NCBI RefSeq assembly: GCF_001651855.1
Contig: NZ_LNQC01000052.1
Location: 1 to 64,000 of the forward strand
Length of the DNA stretch: 64,000 nucleotides
Source of the DNA: Sinorhizobium americanum
GTDB taxonomy: Bacteria > Pseudomonadota > Alphaproteobacteria > Rhizobiales > Rhizobiaceae
Reading direction: 5' to 3'
Shown: positions 27,753 through 36,243 of the stretch, one piece after another
Layout: every line of letters starts with the position of its first letter
Numbering within the stretch: position 1 is the first letter of the stretch
Notes under the pieces: generated by a model
Databases searched by the model: none
Told to the model about the DNA's origin: nothing
Seen by the model: the letters and a program-made list of their open reading frames with translations, nothing else
Position numbers and translations under genes: made by a program

Positions 27753-27954
27753 CGTGGGTTCCGATCGCTTGTTTATGGAACCCGGACTGATACAACCTCA
27801 AGTGCTGTTGAGGTAAAGGGGCTTTTTGCACGGATGGCCAATTTTTTGAAGATCTCGAGGTTGGACGGAGCCTTGGGCCCCGGCGCGGACCGTCGCGAAA
27901 AATCTGGCTTTCGCGCTTCCGTTTCTGTTATAAGAACGGTTCGGATGTTTTCGG

Positions 27955-27993
27955 ACGGTTCCGGTGCTTCGGCTCCGGGGACCGTTTTCTTTT
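27955..27993 (+). promoter_or_regulatory. GraL-like attenuator in the greA leader
   Basis: A long hairpin (27955-27967 with 27972-27985, one bulge and one mismatch) closed by a C(UUCG)G tetraloop at 27967-27972 is followed by TTTTCTTTT (27985-27993). No gene lies upstream on this strand, so the hairpin can only end a short greA leader transcript. A plausible promoter (TATAAG at 27929-27934) would give an RNA of about 50 bases. E. coli greA has the same layout, producing the leader sRNA GraL. Homology to GraL is not claimed. Confidence 0.6.
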
Positions 27994-27998
27994 GCGTC

Positions 27999-28020
27999 GG
28001 CGCCGCCGGGAGGCGGCGCC
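27999..28020 (+). promoter_or_regulatory. GC-rich hairpin before greA
   Basis: GGCGCCGCC (27999-28007) and GGCGGCGCC (28012-28020) form a perfect nine-base stem capped by GGGA, a GNRA-type loop. It lies directly after the leader terminator and 24 bases before the greA start, where it could protect the mRNA 5' side or affect ribosome access. Confidence 0.5.
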
Positions 28021-28044
28021 GCGTGCTTGATAAAGGACGATGAA

Positions 28045-28521
28045 ATGGTCGACAAAGTTCCGATGACCCAGGGTGGATTCGCCAATCTGCAGGAGGAGCT
28101 GCGCTGGCGCCAGCAGGAAGAACGCCCGCGAATCATCGAGGCAATCGCCGAAGCGCGTGCCCATGGGGACCTGTCGGAAAATGCCGAATACCATGCCGCC
28201 AAGGAGGCGCAGAGCCATAACGAGGGCCGTGTTTCCGAGCTCGAGGATCTCATCGCCCGGGCGGAGGTCATCGACCTTTCGAAAATGTCGGGCTCGAAAA
28301 TCAAATTCGGCGCGCGCGTGAAACTCGTCGACGAGGACACCGAGGAAGAAAAGACCTATCAGATCGTTGGCGACCAGGAAGCCGACGTCAAGGCCGGCCG
28401 CATTTCTATCTCCTCTCCGATCGCCCGAGCATTGATCGGCAAGGAGGTTGGCGATTCCATCGAAGTGAACGCCCCGGGTGGTTCCAAGGCCTACGAAATC
28501 CTCGCCGTTCAGTGGGGCTGA
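28045..28521 (+). CDS. greA: Transcription elongation factor GreA
   Basis: 158-residue GreA, which enters the RNA polymerase secondary channel and stimulates cleavage of backtracked RNA. The N-terminal coiled coil (about 8-75) carries [18 protein letters not shown] with the acidic tip D/E residues; the C-terminal FKBP-like domain starts near 82 and ends [11 protein letters not shown]. The ATG is preceded by AAAGGACGATG. In S. meliloti greA also lies next to lpsB, and the order here agrees. Confidence 0.96.
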   Translation: MVDKVPMTQGGFANLQEELRWRQQEERPRIIEAIAEARAHGDLSENAEYHAAKEAQSHNEGRVSELEDLIARAEVIDLSKMSGSKIKFGARVKLVDEDTEEEKTYQIVGDQEADVKAGRISISSPIARALIGKEVGDSIEVNAPGGSKAYEILAVQWG

Positions 28522-28658
28522 TCGCCCGAATCCAGCAGCCAAAACACAGAGAGGCGGCGGGGCATGACCAGGGTCTCGCCCATCTCGGTCGGGGCGTGGC
28601 ATTCGTTCGGCCCCTCTTCCCCACACCTGATTGCTAGCGGCGCAAGGAGAGCGCTCAC

Positions 28659-29714
28659 GTGGCCAATATCCGGGACATCGAGGTTATTGCGCCCAACCTC
28701 AAGCGTCGTCTCTCCGGCGTCACTTCGACGATCATCCAGCTCGTTCCCGTGCAGCGCAATCTTGGACAGAAGATCGCGATCCTCGGGCCCGGGCTCCCCA
28801 AGAGTTTGCCGTCGGTCCGGTATCGCGACCTGATCCACCTGTGGCAGAAGCCGCCGGGCCGCCGCTTCCGCGTTTGGCATGCGCGCCGGAATGTCGAGAT
28901 GCTACCGGCAATCCTCCTGCGCGACCTGTTGCGGATGAAGCTCCGCATCGTCTTCACCTCCGCCTCGCAGCGGCGGCATACCGGATGGAGCAAGTTCCTG
29001 ATCCGCCGGATGGACGCGGTGATCGCCACAAGCGCCAAAACAGCCGCCTACCTGGAGGTTCCGAGCACGGTAATCCTGCACGGGATCGACACGAAACGCT
29101 TCCACCCGCCGGTCGACAAGGCGGCTGCGAAAAAAGCGCTTCGCCTCGACCCGTCGCGGAAATATGTCGGCTGCTTCGGCCGTGTCCGCCATCAGAAGGG
29201 GACCGATCTTTTCGTCGACAGCATGATCGCGCTTCTGCCCGGCCGCCCCGAATGGGGCGCGATCGTCGCCGGGCGCGCCACCGGCCCTCACCTTGCCTTC
29301 GAGGCTGAATTGAAGGAGCGCGTTGCCAAGGCAGGGCTCGCAGACCGTATTTTGTTCGTCGGCGAGCACACCAACATTCCCGATTGGTACCGCGCGCTCG
29401 ACCTCTTTGTCGCACCGCAGCGCTGGGAAGGCTTCGGTCTGACGCCGCTCGAGGCGATGGCGAGCGGCGTGCCGGTCGTGGCGAGCGACGTCGGCGCCTT
29501 TTCCGAATTGGTTGCGGAAGGACCGGACGAGACCGGACTGATCATTCCGGCCGGGAACCTCGAGGCGATGGTCGATGGAGCCGCCGCCTTCATGGACGAT
29601 CCAGGGCGGCTTGCGGCTGCCGGCGCAAACGGCCTGGCGCGGAGTTCCAGGGATTTCGCCATCGAGGGCGAAGCTCGGGCGATCGGTGCAGTCTACGACG
29701 GCCTGATGCGCTGA
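28659..29714 (+). CDS. lpsB: LPS core glycosyltransferase LpsB
   Basis: 351-residue GT4 glycosyltransferase. The start IRDIEVIAPNLKRRLSGVTSTIIQLVPVQ and its place between greA and lpsE identify it as LpsB, which in S. meliloti adds a sugar (a mannosyl transfer is reported) to the lipopolysaccharide core and is needed for normal symbiosis. The donor-binding domain has GRVRHQKGTDLF and the E-x7-E motif EGFGLTPLE (about 256-264). Start codon GTG with AAGGAG ten bases upstream. It ends three bases from the convergent lpsE. Cytoplasmic, membrane-associated. Confidence 0.92.
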   Translation: MANIRDIEVIAPNLKRRLSGVTSTIIQLVPVQRNLGQKIAILGPGLPKSLPSVRYRDLIHLWQKPPGRRFRVWHARRNVEMLPAILLRDLLRMKLRIVFTSASQRRHTGWSKFLIRRMDAVIATSAKTAAYLEVPSTVILHGIDTKRFHPPVDKAAAKKALRLDPSRKYVGCFGRVRHQKGTDLFVDSMIALLPGRPEWGAIVAGRATGPHLAFEAELKERVAKAGLADRILFVGEHTNIPDWYRALDLFVAPQRWEGFGLTPLEAMASGVPVVASDVGAFSELVAEGPDETGLIIPAGNLEAMVDGAAAFMDDPGRLAAAGANGLARSSRDFAIEGEARAIGAVYDGLMR

Positions 29715-29717
29715 AGC

Positions 29718-30740
29718 TCACCGCTTCGAGGTAAACAGCCTCAGATAGGCGTCGGTGATCGCCTCCTTGGAGAACCGACCGACCAGCGTCTCGTGTCCTC
29801 GTTCTGCGAGCGCGGTACCCAAACTGCGGTCGTTGGCAATCCGCTCGATCGCGCGCGCGAAGCCGTCGGCGTCGCCGATGTCGACCAGCAGACCATTCTC
29901 GCCGTCGCGCATGAACCATTGCGGCCCCTCCGATCGGCTCGAAACAACCGGCGTTCCCTGCGCCCAGGCCTCCAGAATGACGTTGCCGAGCGGCTCGTGG
30001 CTGGAAGCCATGACGAAGATGTCGGCTGCCGCCAGGAACGGTCTCGTGTCCTTCTGCCAGCCGGCGAAGCGGACTTTCTGGATGACGCCGAGATCCGTGG
30101 CAAGTTTCCGAAGGTTGTCCGCTTCCTCGCCGTCGCCGAGCAGCCAGAGGTAGGCGCCGGGCACTTTGGCGATCGCTTCGATCAGCGTATGAAAGCCCTT
30201 TCGTTCCACAAAACGGCCCATCGACATGACGACGGGCGCGTCCTCCGGCGTGTCGAGCACTGCCCGGCCGACAGGCTGCACCCGTTCGGAGCTGGTGAAG
30301 TTCGAGATGATCTCGACATCGCGCTTCCACCCGAGCGAGCGGACATGCTCGGCAATTCCCGGCGTATTGCAGACGAGGCAGTCCGTGTTGCGGAAATAAT
30401 CGAGGCGTGGCGGATAGTCGCCCAGCCGGGAAATCTTGATGCAGCCCCTGTAGGCCGGCATCAGTTGGCTGGCGCGCGGAGCCCAGGCCATCAGAGCGTC
30501 CGGCCTGTCGCGCCTCGCCATCTGCATCACCCTGCGCGGCAGCAGCAGCCGATCCAGCGAAAGGTTGCGGAAATGGCTTTCCGTTATCCTCGCTGCGCCT
30601 TCGATCTCCGGACGCCACAGGCGCTGTGGCCGGATGACCGCTGTCTGCTCGACGCCGCGTTCGGCCAGGGCGTTGACGAGGTGGACGAAAAATCGCTCGG
30701 CGCCGCCATCCTTGCCGAAGTGAAAGTGCATGACCTTCAT
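29718..30740 (-). CDS. lpsE: LPS core glycosyltransferase LpsE
   Basis: 340-residue GT4 glycosyltransferase of the LPS core cluster. It begins MKVMHFHFGKDGGAERFFVHL and has the donor-site motif SSHEPLGNVILEAWAQGTPVV. It is clearly a paralogue of the next gene, lpsD (same start, same motif), so the pair stems from a tandem duplication. Its start overlaps the lpsD stop by four bases (ATGA). Last gene of the lrp-lpsC-lpsD-lpsE run, which in S. meliloti is reported to be activated by LsrB. Confidence 0.9.
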   Translation of the reverse strand: MKVMHFHFGKDGGAERFFVHLVNALAERGVEQTAVIRPQRLWRPEIEGAARITESHFRNLSLDRLLLPRRVMQMARRDRPDALMAWAPRASQLMPAYRGCIKISRLGDYPPRLDYFRNTDCLVCNTPGIAEHVRSLGWKRDVEIISNFTSSERVQPVGRAVLDTPEDAPVVMSMGRFVERKGFHTLIEAIAKVPGAYLWLLGDGEEADNLRKLATDLGVIQKVRFAGWQKDTRPFLAAADIFVMASSHEPLGNVILEAWAQGTPVVSSRSEGPQWFMRDGENGLLVDIGDADGFARAIERIANDRSLGTALAERGHETLVGRFSKEAITDAYLRLFTSKR

Positions 30741-31768
30741 CGCTGCGCTGCACCTCTTGCAAAGAGCTCGAGATAGGCGTCGGTGATCGCCTTCTCGGAA
30801 AAGCGCGTCTGCAACGTCTCGCGGCCGCCCTCACTTAGTCTTTCGCGCAACTCGGGATCATCGCGCAGCCTGCGGATCGCGTTTGCAAGGCCCTCGTCGT
30901 CGCCGCAGTCCACCATCAAGGCATCGCGCTCATGGGTCATCACCCAGGAAGGCCCTTCGGCCCGTGCGGCTATGGTCGGCTTGCCGGCGCCCCAACCCTC
31001 AAAGCAAACATTGCCAAGAGGCTCGTGCGAGGAATTGATCCCGAAGACGTCACCCGCGGCGAGATAACCATAGGCATTCGTCTGCCAGCCGGGAAAACGG
31101 ACGCGCTCGCCTATGCCGAGCGTATCGGTCAACCGCTGCAGCTCGTCCCGTTCGGGCCCGTCTCCGAGCAGCCAAAGATACACGCCCTCGACCTTCTGGA
31201 CGGCGCGAAGCAGCCCGTCGAACCCCTTGCGCTTGACGAAGCGCCCCATGCCGACGACGACGAAGGCGTCGGCGGGCGTCCGCAACTCAGACCGGGAGAT
31301 CGGTGCGACGGGCATTGCTCGCGTGAAATTGGCGATCACTTCGATATCGCGGCGCCAGCCGAATTCGCGCACCTTGGCGGCGATGTCCGGGGTGATGCAG
31401 ACCAATGTCTCGACATTGGTGTAGTAGCCGAGATGCTCCGGATAATCACCGAGACGCGCAATGCGGAAGGCCTTCTTGTAGGAAGGCATGAAGCGGCTGG
31501 CGCGCAACTGCCAGGCCATGATGACATCTGGCCGGAACTCGCGGAGAATGCGCGACATCCGCCACTGCAGGAAGAACCGCGACACCGAAATCCGGCGGAA
31601 GACACCTTCGTAGATCTTGGCGCTGCCTTCGAGTTCGCCGCGCCAGCTGCGCCCCGGGCGGATCAGCACGCGCTGCTCGACGCCCCGGTCATGCAGGGCG
31701 TTGACCAGATTCACGAAGAACCGTTCCGCGCCGCCTTCCTTGCCGAAATGAATATGCATGACTTTCAT
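30737..31768 (-). CDS. lpsD: LPS core glycosyltransferase LpsD
   Basis: 343-residue GT4 glycosyltransferase. MKVMHIHFGKEGGAERFFVN opens the acceptor domain and SSHEPLGNVCFEGWGAGKPT is the donor-site E-x7-E region. It sits 19 bases after lpsC and overlaps lpsE by four bases, all on the minus strand. It would add one sugar of the lipopolysaccharide core on the cytoplasmic side; which sugar cannot be told. Confidence 0.9.
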   Translation of the reverse strand: MKVMHIHFGKEGGAERFFVNLVNALHDRGVEQRVLIRPGRSWRGELEGSAKIYEGVFRRISVSRFFLQWRMSRILREFRPDVIMAWQLRASRFMPSYKKAFRIARLGDYPEHLGYYTNVETLVCITPDIAAKVREFGWRRDIEVIANFTRAMPVAPISRSELRTPADAFVVVGMGRFVKRKGFDGLLRAVQKVEGVYLWLLGDGPERDELQRLTDTLGIGERVRFPGWQTNAYGYLAAGDVFGINSSHEPLGNVCFEGWGAGKPTIAARAEGPSWVMTHERDALMVDCGDDEGLANAIRRLRDDPELRERLSEGGRETLQTRFSEKAITDAYLELFARGAAQR

Positions 31769-31787
31769 GGGTCACCTGTCCGGGGGA

Positions 31788-32600
31788 TTAGCGGGAAAGC
31801 GCGTCGTCGACATTGGACCGGGCTCTCAGGGCATGCCGCTGATAAATCTTGGCCGCGGTCAGGAACGCGTAGACCGCGCCGGTCATCGCTTCGATGAAGC
31901 CTGGAAAGCCGCAGCGCCACAGGCCGTTGCGAAAATAGAGCCGGTAGAAATAGAGCGGCGGGCCGAACAGCATCTTGTAGGGCCGCACCACCCTGCCCTC
32001 CGCAAACTGCTGATCCGCCTTGAGCGTTGAATACTTGTTCTCCTTGAGGATCTGTTCGTCGAGGATCAGCGGCCGATAATGCAGCAGGCTGCCGGAACGG
32101 GCAGCGCCCACCTGGCCGTCCGGGACGATCCCTTCATGCACCTTCTGGTCCAGGTCGTAGCGACCGCGGCCGCGGCGGATCAGGCGAAGATTGCGTCGTT
32201 CGTGCACCTTTTCCGGGGTATAGCCGTAGCCGATCAGATAAGGCCGTCGCGCCACGCGCCAGCCGACGATGTCGTCGGATGCGTTCAGGAGCGACGGCAA
32301 CAAAGCCTTCAACGCTTCGTCGAACCGCTCGTCCGCATCGATATTGAAGCACCAGGACTGGCCGCACTGCTCCAGGGCGAATTGCTTCTGCCCGGCATAA
32401 CCTCGCCATGGTTCGTACATGAAGCGGATAGGCCAGCCCTTGTCGATATAGGATTGCACCAGCGCGGCTGTCCCGTCGGTCGAGCCTGAATCGACAATGA
32501 CGATCTCGGCGCATTGCTCGAGGCTCTCGATGCAATTGCCGAGATAGGCCTCCTCGTTCAAGCAGATGATGAAAGCGGAGAGCGGAAGCTTTGACGTCAT
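31788..32600 (-). CDS. lpsC: LPS core glycosyltransferase LpsC (GT2)
   Basis: 270-residue family 2 glycosyltransferase of the WaaE/KdtX type. LSAFIICLNEEAYLGNCIES opens the GT-A fold, DSGSTDGTAALV follows, and NIDADERFDEAL contains the metal-binding DxD-type motif; the C-terminus has the KFYLLRGG-like hydrophobic YFYRLYFRNGLWRCGFPGF, a membrane-associated part. I prefer the ATG at 32600 (MTSKLPLS); an in-frame ATG at 32642 would add 14 residues. Inverting GT2 enzymes of this kind add glucose or similar sugars to the core heptose/Kdo region. Confidence 0.88.
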   Translation of the reverse strand: MTSKLPLSAFIICLNEEAYLGNCIESLEQCAEIVIVDSGSTDGTAALVQSYIDKGWPIRFMYEPWRGYAGQKQFALEQCGQSWCFNIDADERFDEALKALLPSLLNASDDIVGWRVARRPYLIGYGYTPEKVHERRNLRLIRRGRGRYDLDQKVHEGIVPDGQVGAARSGSLLHYRPLILDEQILKENKYSTLKADQQFAEGRVVRPYKMLFGPPLYFYRLYFRNGLWRCGFPGFIEAMTGAVYAFLTAAKIYQRHALRARSNVDDALSR

Positions 32601-32698
32601 GGGGATCTTCTGACCGGCGCCTGCGTGACGCGAAAGGCTCATGTATCGAGATTCTGCTGCCGAGCTCGCCCTGACGAATTGGCTGCGGCGACGCTTCG

Positions 32699-33169
32699 CT
32701 AGATCTCCACCTGGCAGGCGTCCTTCACCTGGCGGATCGTCAGCATCGTGCGTACCGTATCGACGTTGTCGGTTGCGGTGAGTTCCTCAATAACGAAATC
32801 CTGAAAGGCCGCAAGGTTTTCGGCCACGCATTGAAGCAGAAAGTCCGATTCACCCGAGACCATCCAGGCCTCGCGGACGAGCGGCCATGAGGCGGTGCGG
32901 GCGGCAAAGGCCTTGAGATTGGCGTCCGACTGGTGCTTCAGCCCGACCATGCAAAAGGCGACGAGATCGTAGCCGAGGGCGGAGGCATTCAGGAGCGCCC
33001 GGTAGCCTCGGATGACTCCGGCCTCCTCGAGTTTGCGAACGCGGCGCAGACATGGCGGCGCCGAGATGCCCACGCGCTCGGCCAGTTCCACATTCGTCAT
33101 GCGGCCATTGCCCTGCAACTCGCGCAGGATTTTCATGTCGATTGCATCGAGGTCGACGCGTAGGACCAT
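32699..33169 (-). CDS. lrp: Lrp/AsnC family regulator
   Basis: 156-residue Lrp/AsnC regulator: DLDAIDMKILRELQGNGRMTNVELAERVGISAPPCLRRVRKLEEAGVI is the helix-turn-helix half (about 5-55) and the rest is the RAM effector domain with VSGESDFLLQCVAENLAAF. It heads the lps run. In S. meliloti the corresponding gene (reported as lrp3) is co-transcribed with lpsCDE under LsrB control, and the same arrangement is seen here with 98 bases to lpsC. The ATG at 33169 follows GGGGATG; upstream extensions of the frame have no homology. Confidence 0.88.
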   Translation of the reverse strand: MVLRVDLDAIDMKILRELQGNGRMTNVELAERVGISAPPCLRRVRKLEEAGVIRGYRALLNASALGYDLVAFCMVGLKHQSDANLKAFAARTASWPLVREAWMVSGESDFLLQCVAENLAAFQDFVIEELTATDNVDTVRTMLTIRQVKDACQVEI

Positions 33170-33573
33170 TTGCCAACATCCCCGTTTCCATGGACCCCGG
33201 TGCACGAGGTTCCTGTCGTCCGCCGCAGCCGGTCTCGCCGAGGCGATATTTCTTAGCCTGTGGGTAGCACGTAACCGCATCCCTGAACGAGAGTGCTGCG
33301 CCCTGCGTGCACAAAAACCTTTCTGCCGCCGAGGGTGCCCGTGCGATCTGGCCGGTTGCCGGGACATGGAATTGTGTGCGTTTCGGCAAAAGCGATGCAA
33401 AAATGCCCGATCTGGTGTCAAATTCATGGTGCGGACGCAAGCACTTGTGTGTATCAGCAGCAGTGGCCTTGAAAGAGCGCGCTGTGAATACCTAAACTAA
33501 GGCGATATTTTCCAGCATCGAACCCGAGCCTGACTTCGACCAGCCGTCTCTCCGGCAAATTAAGGACCAAAGC
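33170..33573. other. Divergent lrp-trxB regulatory region
   Basis: 404 bases between the lrp and trxB starts. It contains no credible gene. Promoters for both directions must lie here, and by analogy with S. meliloti an LsrB site for lrp-lpsCDE is expected, but I could not pick a convincing one by eye. Confidence 0.5.
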
Positions 33574-34548
33574 ATGACCGCCCGCCACACCAAAGTGCTG
33601 ATCATCGGCTCCGGCCCTGCCGGCTACACCGCAGCGATCTATACGGCCCGCGCCATGCTTTCGCCAGTTCTCATCGCCGGCATGGAGCAAGGCGGCCAGC
33701 TGATGATCACCACCGATGTGGAGAACTATCCGGGCTATGCCGATCCGGTCCAGGGCCCCTGGATGATGGAACAGATGCTGAAGCAGGCGACGCATGTCGG
33801 CGCGGAGATCGTCAGCGACATCGTCACCGATGTCGATCTTTCCGTGCGGCCGTTCCGCATCAAAACGGACAGCGGCACCGAATGGACGACCGATGCCCTG
33901 ATCATCGCGACCGGCGCCAAGGCGAAGTGGCTCGGCATCGAGACCGAACCGACTTTCATGGGCTTCGGCGTTTCGGCCTGCGCCACCTGCGACGGCTTCT
34001 TCTATCGCAACAAGGACGTGATCGTCGTCGGCGGCGGCAACTCCGCTGTCGAGGAGGCGCTTTACCTCTCGAATCTGGCCAAGACGGTCACCGTCGTCCA
34101 CCGCCGGGACGCCTTCCGGGCCGAAAAGATCCTGCAGGAACGCCTGTTCGCCAAGCCGAACGTCAAGATCGTCTGGGACCATGAGGTGGTCGAGTATCTC
34201 GGCACGCCGGCAAAGCCGCCTATGCCCGCCTCGGTCAACGGCGTGAAGCTCCGCAACACCAAGACAGGGGCCATTTCGGATATAGCAACGGACGGTGTCT
34301 TCGTGGCCATTGGCCATGCGCCGGCCGTCGAACTCTTCAAGGGCAAGCTGCGCCAGAAGCCCAACGGCTATCTCTGGACGGCGCCGGACTCGACTGCGAC
34401 CGATGTGGCCGGGGTCTTTGCTGCCGGGGACGTGACCGACGACATCTATCGTCAGGCCGTCACCGCCGCCGGCATGGGCTGCATGGCAGCACTCGAGGCG
34501 GAGAAATATCTGGCGGGTCATATGCCCGTCGCAATTGCAGCCGAATAG
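33574..34548 (+). CDS. trxB: Thioredoxin reductase
   Basis: 324-residue flavoprotein that passes electrons from NADPH to thioredoxin. FAD-binding VLIIGSGPAGYTAAIY at the start; redox-active ACATCDG with C136 and C139; NADPH domain VIVVGGGNSAVEEALYL; C-terminal FAD motif GVFAAGDVTDDIYRQAV. Low-molecular-weight type, normal length. It lies 102 bases before lsrB on the same strand, which fits a redox-linked pair. Confidence 0.96.
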   Translation: MTARHTKVLIIGSGPAGYTAAIYTARAMLSPVLIAGMEQGGQLMITTDVENYPGYADPVQGPWMMEQMLKQATHVGAEIVSDIVTDVDLSVRPFRIKTDSGTEWTTDALIIATGAKAKWLGIETEPTFMGFGVSACATCDGFFYRNKDVIVVGGGNSAVEEALYLSNLAKTVTVVHRRDAFRAEKILQERLFAKPNVKIVWDHEVVEYLGTPAKPPMPASVNGVKLRNTKTGAISDIATDGVFVAIGHAPAVELFKGKLRQKPNGYLWTAPDSTATDVAGVFAAGDVTDDIYRQAVTAAGMGCMAALEAEKYLAGHMPVAIAAE

Positions 34549-34650
34549 AAGCTGCAAAACGGGGCTAGTGTCGGGAGGCCGGCCCCGTGTGGGAACAGAC
34601 GCATCGGTGACGCGCGGAGGACTCTACCCTGTTCCTCCGAACGGTCCTTT

Positions 34651-35559
34651 ATGGGGGATTTCATGTCGCTAGACTGGGACAAACTGCGCATATTTCATGC
34701 GGCGGCAGAGGCCGGCTCGTTCACGCATGCGGCAGACAAACTCCACCTCTCGCAATCCGCCATCAGCCGGCAGGTCAGCGCGCTCGAACAGGATGTCGGA
34801 ATCAAGCTGTTTCACCGCCACGCACGCGGACTGATTCTGACCGAACAGGGCGAGATGCTCTACCGGACGGCGCACGAAGTGCTGATGAAGCTCGAGAGCG
34901 TCAAGGCGCAGCTCAGCGAAACGACCGACAAGCCTAGCGGCAAGCTGCGCATCACCACGACCGTCGGCCTCGGCCAGGGCTGGCTGACCGACAAAGTCCA
35001 GGAATTCATGGCCCTCTACCCGGACGTCCAGGTCCAGCTCATCCTCGACAATGAAGAGCTCGACGTGAACATGCGGCATGCCGACTGCGCCATACGTTTG
35101 CGCCAGCCGCAGCAATCGGACCTGATCCAGCGCAAGCTGTTCACGGTGCATATGCACATCTATGCCGCGCCCTCCTATATCAACAAAAACGGCGAGCCGC
35201 AGTCGATCCAGGATCTCGACAACCACCGGATCATCACGTTCGGCGAACCGGCACCAAACTATCTGCTGGACGTGAACTGGCTGGAGATTGCCGGCCGAGA
35301 TCCGGACAATCCGCGCGTTTCGCACCTGCAAATCAACAGTCAAACCTCGATCAAGCGTGCCTGCCTGCTCGGAATCGGCATTGCCATGCTCCCCGACTAT
35401 ATCGTCGGGCGGGATCCCGGCTTGATCCAGCTGCCGATCAGCGCGGCTATCCCCTCCTTCGATACCTATTTCTGCTATCCGGACGAAATGAAGAACGCCG
35501 CGAAGCTGAAGGTCTTCCGCGACTTTATTGTCGCCAAGGCGCGCAACTGGAACTTTTGA
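34651..35559 (+). CDS. lsrB: LysR regulator LsrB
   Basis: 302-residue LysR protein. The DNA-binding part is LDWDKLRIFHAAAEAGSFTHAADKLHLSQSAISRQVSALEQ. Position after trxB and before the tandem AbcR sRNAs identifies it as LsrB, which in S. meliloti controls lrp3-lpsCDE, oxidative stress genes and symbiosis, with redox-sensitive cysteines. From the ATG at 34651 the only cysteines are C146, C238 and C275; this start is one in which the spacing fits my recollection of the published numbering. A second in-frame ATG lies at 34663. Confidence 0.9.
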   Translation: MGDFMSLDWDKLRIFHAAAEAGSFTHAADKLHLSQSAISRQVSALEQDVGIKLFHRHARGLILTEQGEMLYRTAHEVLMKLESVKAQLSETTDKPSGKLRITTTVGLGQGWLTDKVQEFMALYPDVQVQLILDNEELDVNMRHADCAIRLRQPQQSDLIQRKLFTVHMHIYAAPSYINKNGEPQSIQDLDNHRIITFGEPAPNYLLDVNWLEIAGRDPDNPRVSHLQINSQTSIKRACLLGIGIAMLPDYIVGRDPGLIQLPISAAIPSFDTYFCYPDEMKNAAKLKVFRDFIVAKARNWNF

Positions 35560-35769
35560 GTCTCCGAGCGATTGCTCAGTTTCTGGGCAGTCGCCGCGTT
35601 ACGCCTTCAACTATTTGTTTCCTCTTATAATTTTTCCAATCAACCTAAGAGATGTCCGACGCAAGCATTACTGTGCGATGCAAAAGTATGCAGGGATGCG
35701 CAGGCGGCATGGCTGTCATGCATATTAAATGATTGCTCCTCGCCCAAAAAAACAGCATACCAACCCCAG

Positions 35770-35887
35770 CTGATGCATTTTTGGTGGCTTCTCCTCCCAG
35801 TGCCACCGCAGCAGCTGTTCCCCTCTGGAGGTTTTAATTACCTTCACAACTACAAGGGCCCAAGTTTTCTTGTGGCCCTCTTTTTTT
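35770..35887 (+). ncRNA. abcR: AbcR-type sRNA, first copy
   Basis: First of two tandem sRNA genes (the other at 35970-36088). Shared features: TGATGCAT/TGGTGCAT near the 5' end, a C-rich anti-Shine-Dalgarno stretch (TTCTCCTCCCAG here), a common block CAGCTGTTCCCCTCTGGAGG, TTCACAACT, and a terminator AGGGCCCAAG..CTTG.GGCCCT (35855-35879) followed by seven T. Location after lsrB matches the AbcR1/AbcR2 (alpha-r15) locus of S. meliloti, Hfq-dependent RNAs that repress ABC-transporter mRNAs. I cannot say which copy is AbcR1. The 5' end is estimated from the alignment of both copies; 35560-35769 shows no gene. Confidence 0.85.
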
Positions 35888-35969
35888 GCTCGCAAACTCG
35901 CACAGCCATCAGTTGCGAAAATCTGCGGCGGTGCCATTGAACGCCCGCAAGGCACTCCCCATATAGTTT

Positions 35970-36088
35970 TCAGTTGGTGCATCTGGCGGCTTCCTCCTCC
36001 CCGGCCGCCGCATCAGCTGTTCCCCTCTGGAGGTTATGAAACCTTCACAACTGACAGGGCCCAAGTTCGCTTGCGGCCCTCTTTTTTT
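35970..36088 (+). ncRNA. abcR: AbcR-type sRNA, second copy
   Basis: Tandem paralogue of the RNA at 35770-35887, separated by about 80 bases. It carries GGCTTCCTCCTCCCCGG as the anti-Shine-Dalgarno region, the identical block CAGCTGTTCCCCTCTGGAGG, and the terminator AGGGCC-CAAG-TTCG-CTTG-C-GGCCCT (36056-36080) followed by C and seven T. CATATAG at 35960-35966 is a likely -10 box, so this copy should have its own promoter. Differences in the first loop suggest partly different targets or regulation. Confidence 0.85.
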
Positions 36089-36243
36089 GCCGCCGCCATG
36101 AGAAAGTTGCCCTAGGTCGTCTGGCGCGTCTGAGCAGTTTCTTGCCTTCGGCGAAAATGCTATTGATGGCCACTCGTTCATCGCCGAGGAGCCATATGGT
36201 CAGACCGAGCAGAGCGGGCCGGTGCCACATCTGGGGTAACCGA

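Noticed and set aside
27834..28043. 69-codon ORF just before greA as a leader peptide
   Set aside because: It runs through the terminator and the GC hairpin, has no good ribosome site, and the sequence is better explained as structured RNA.
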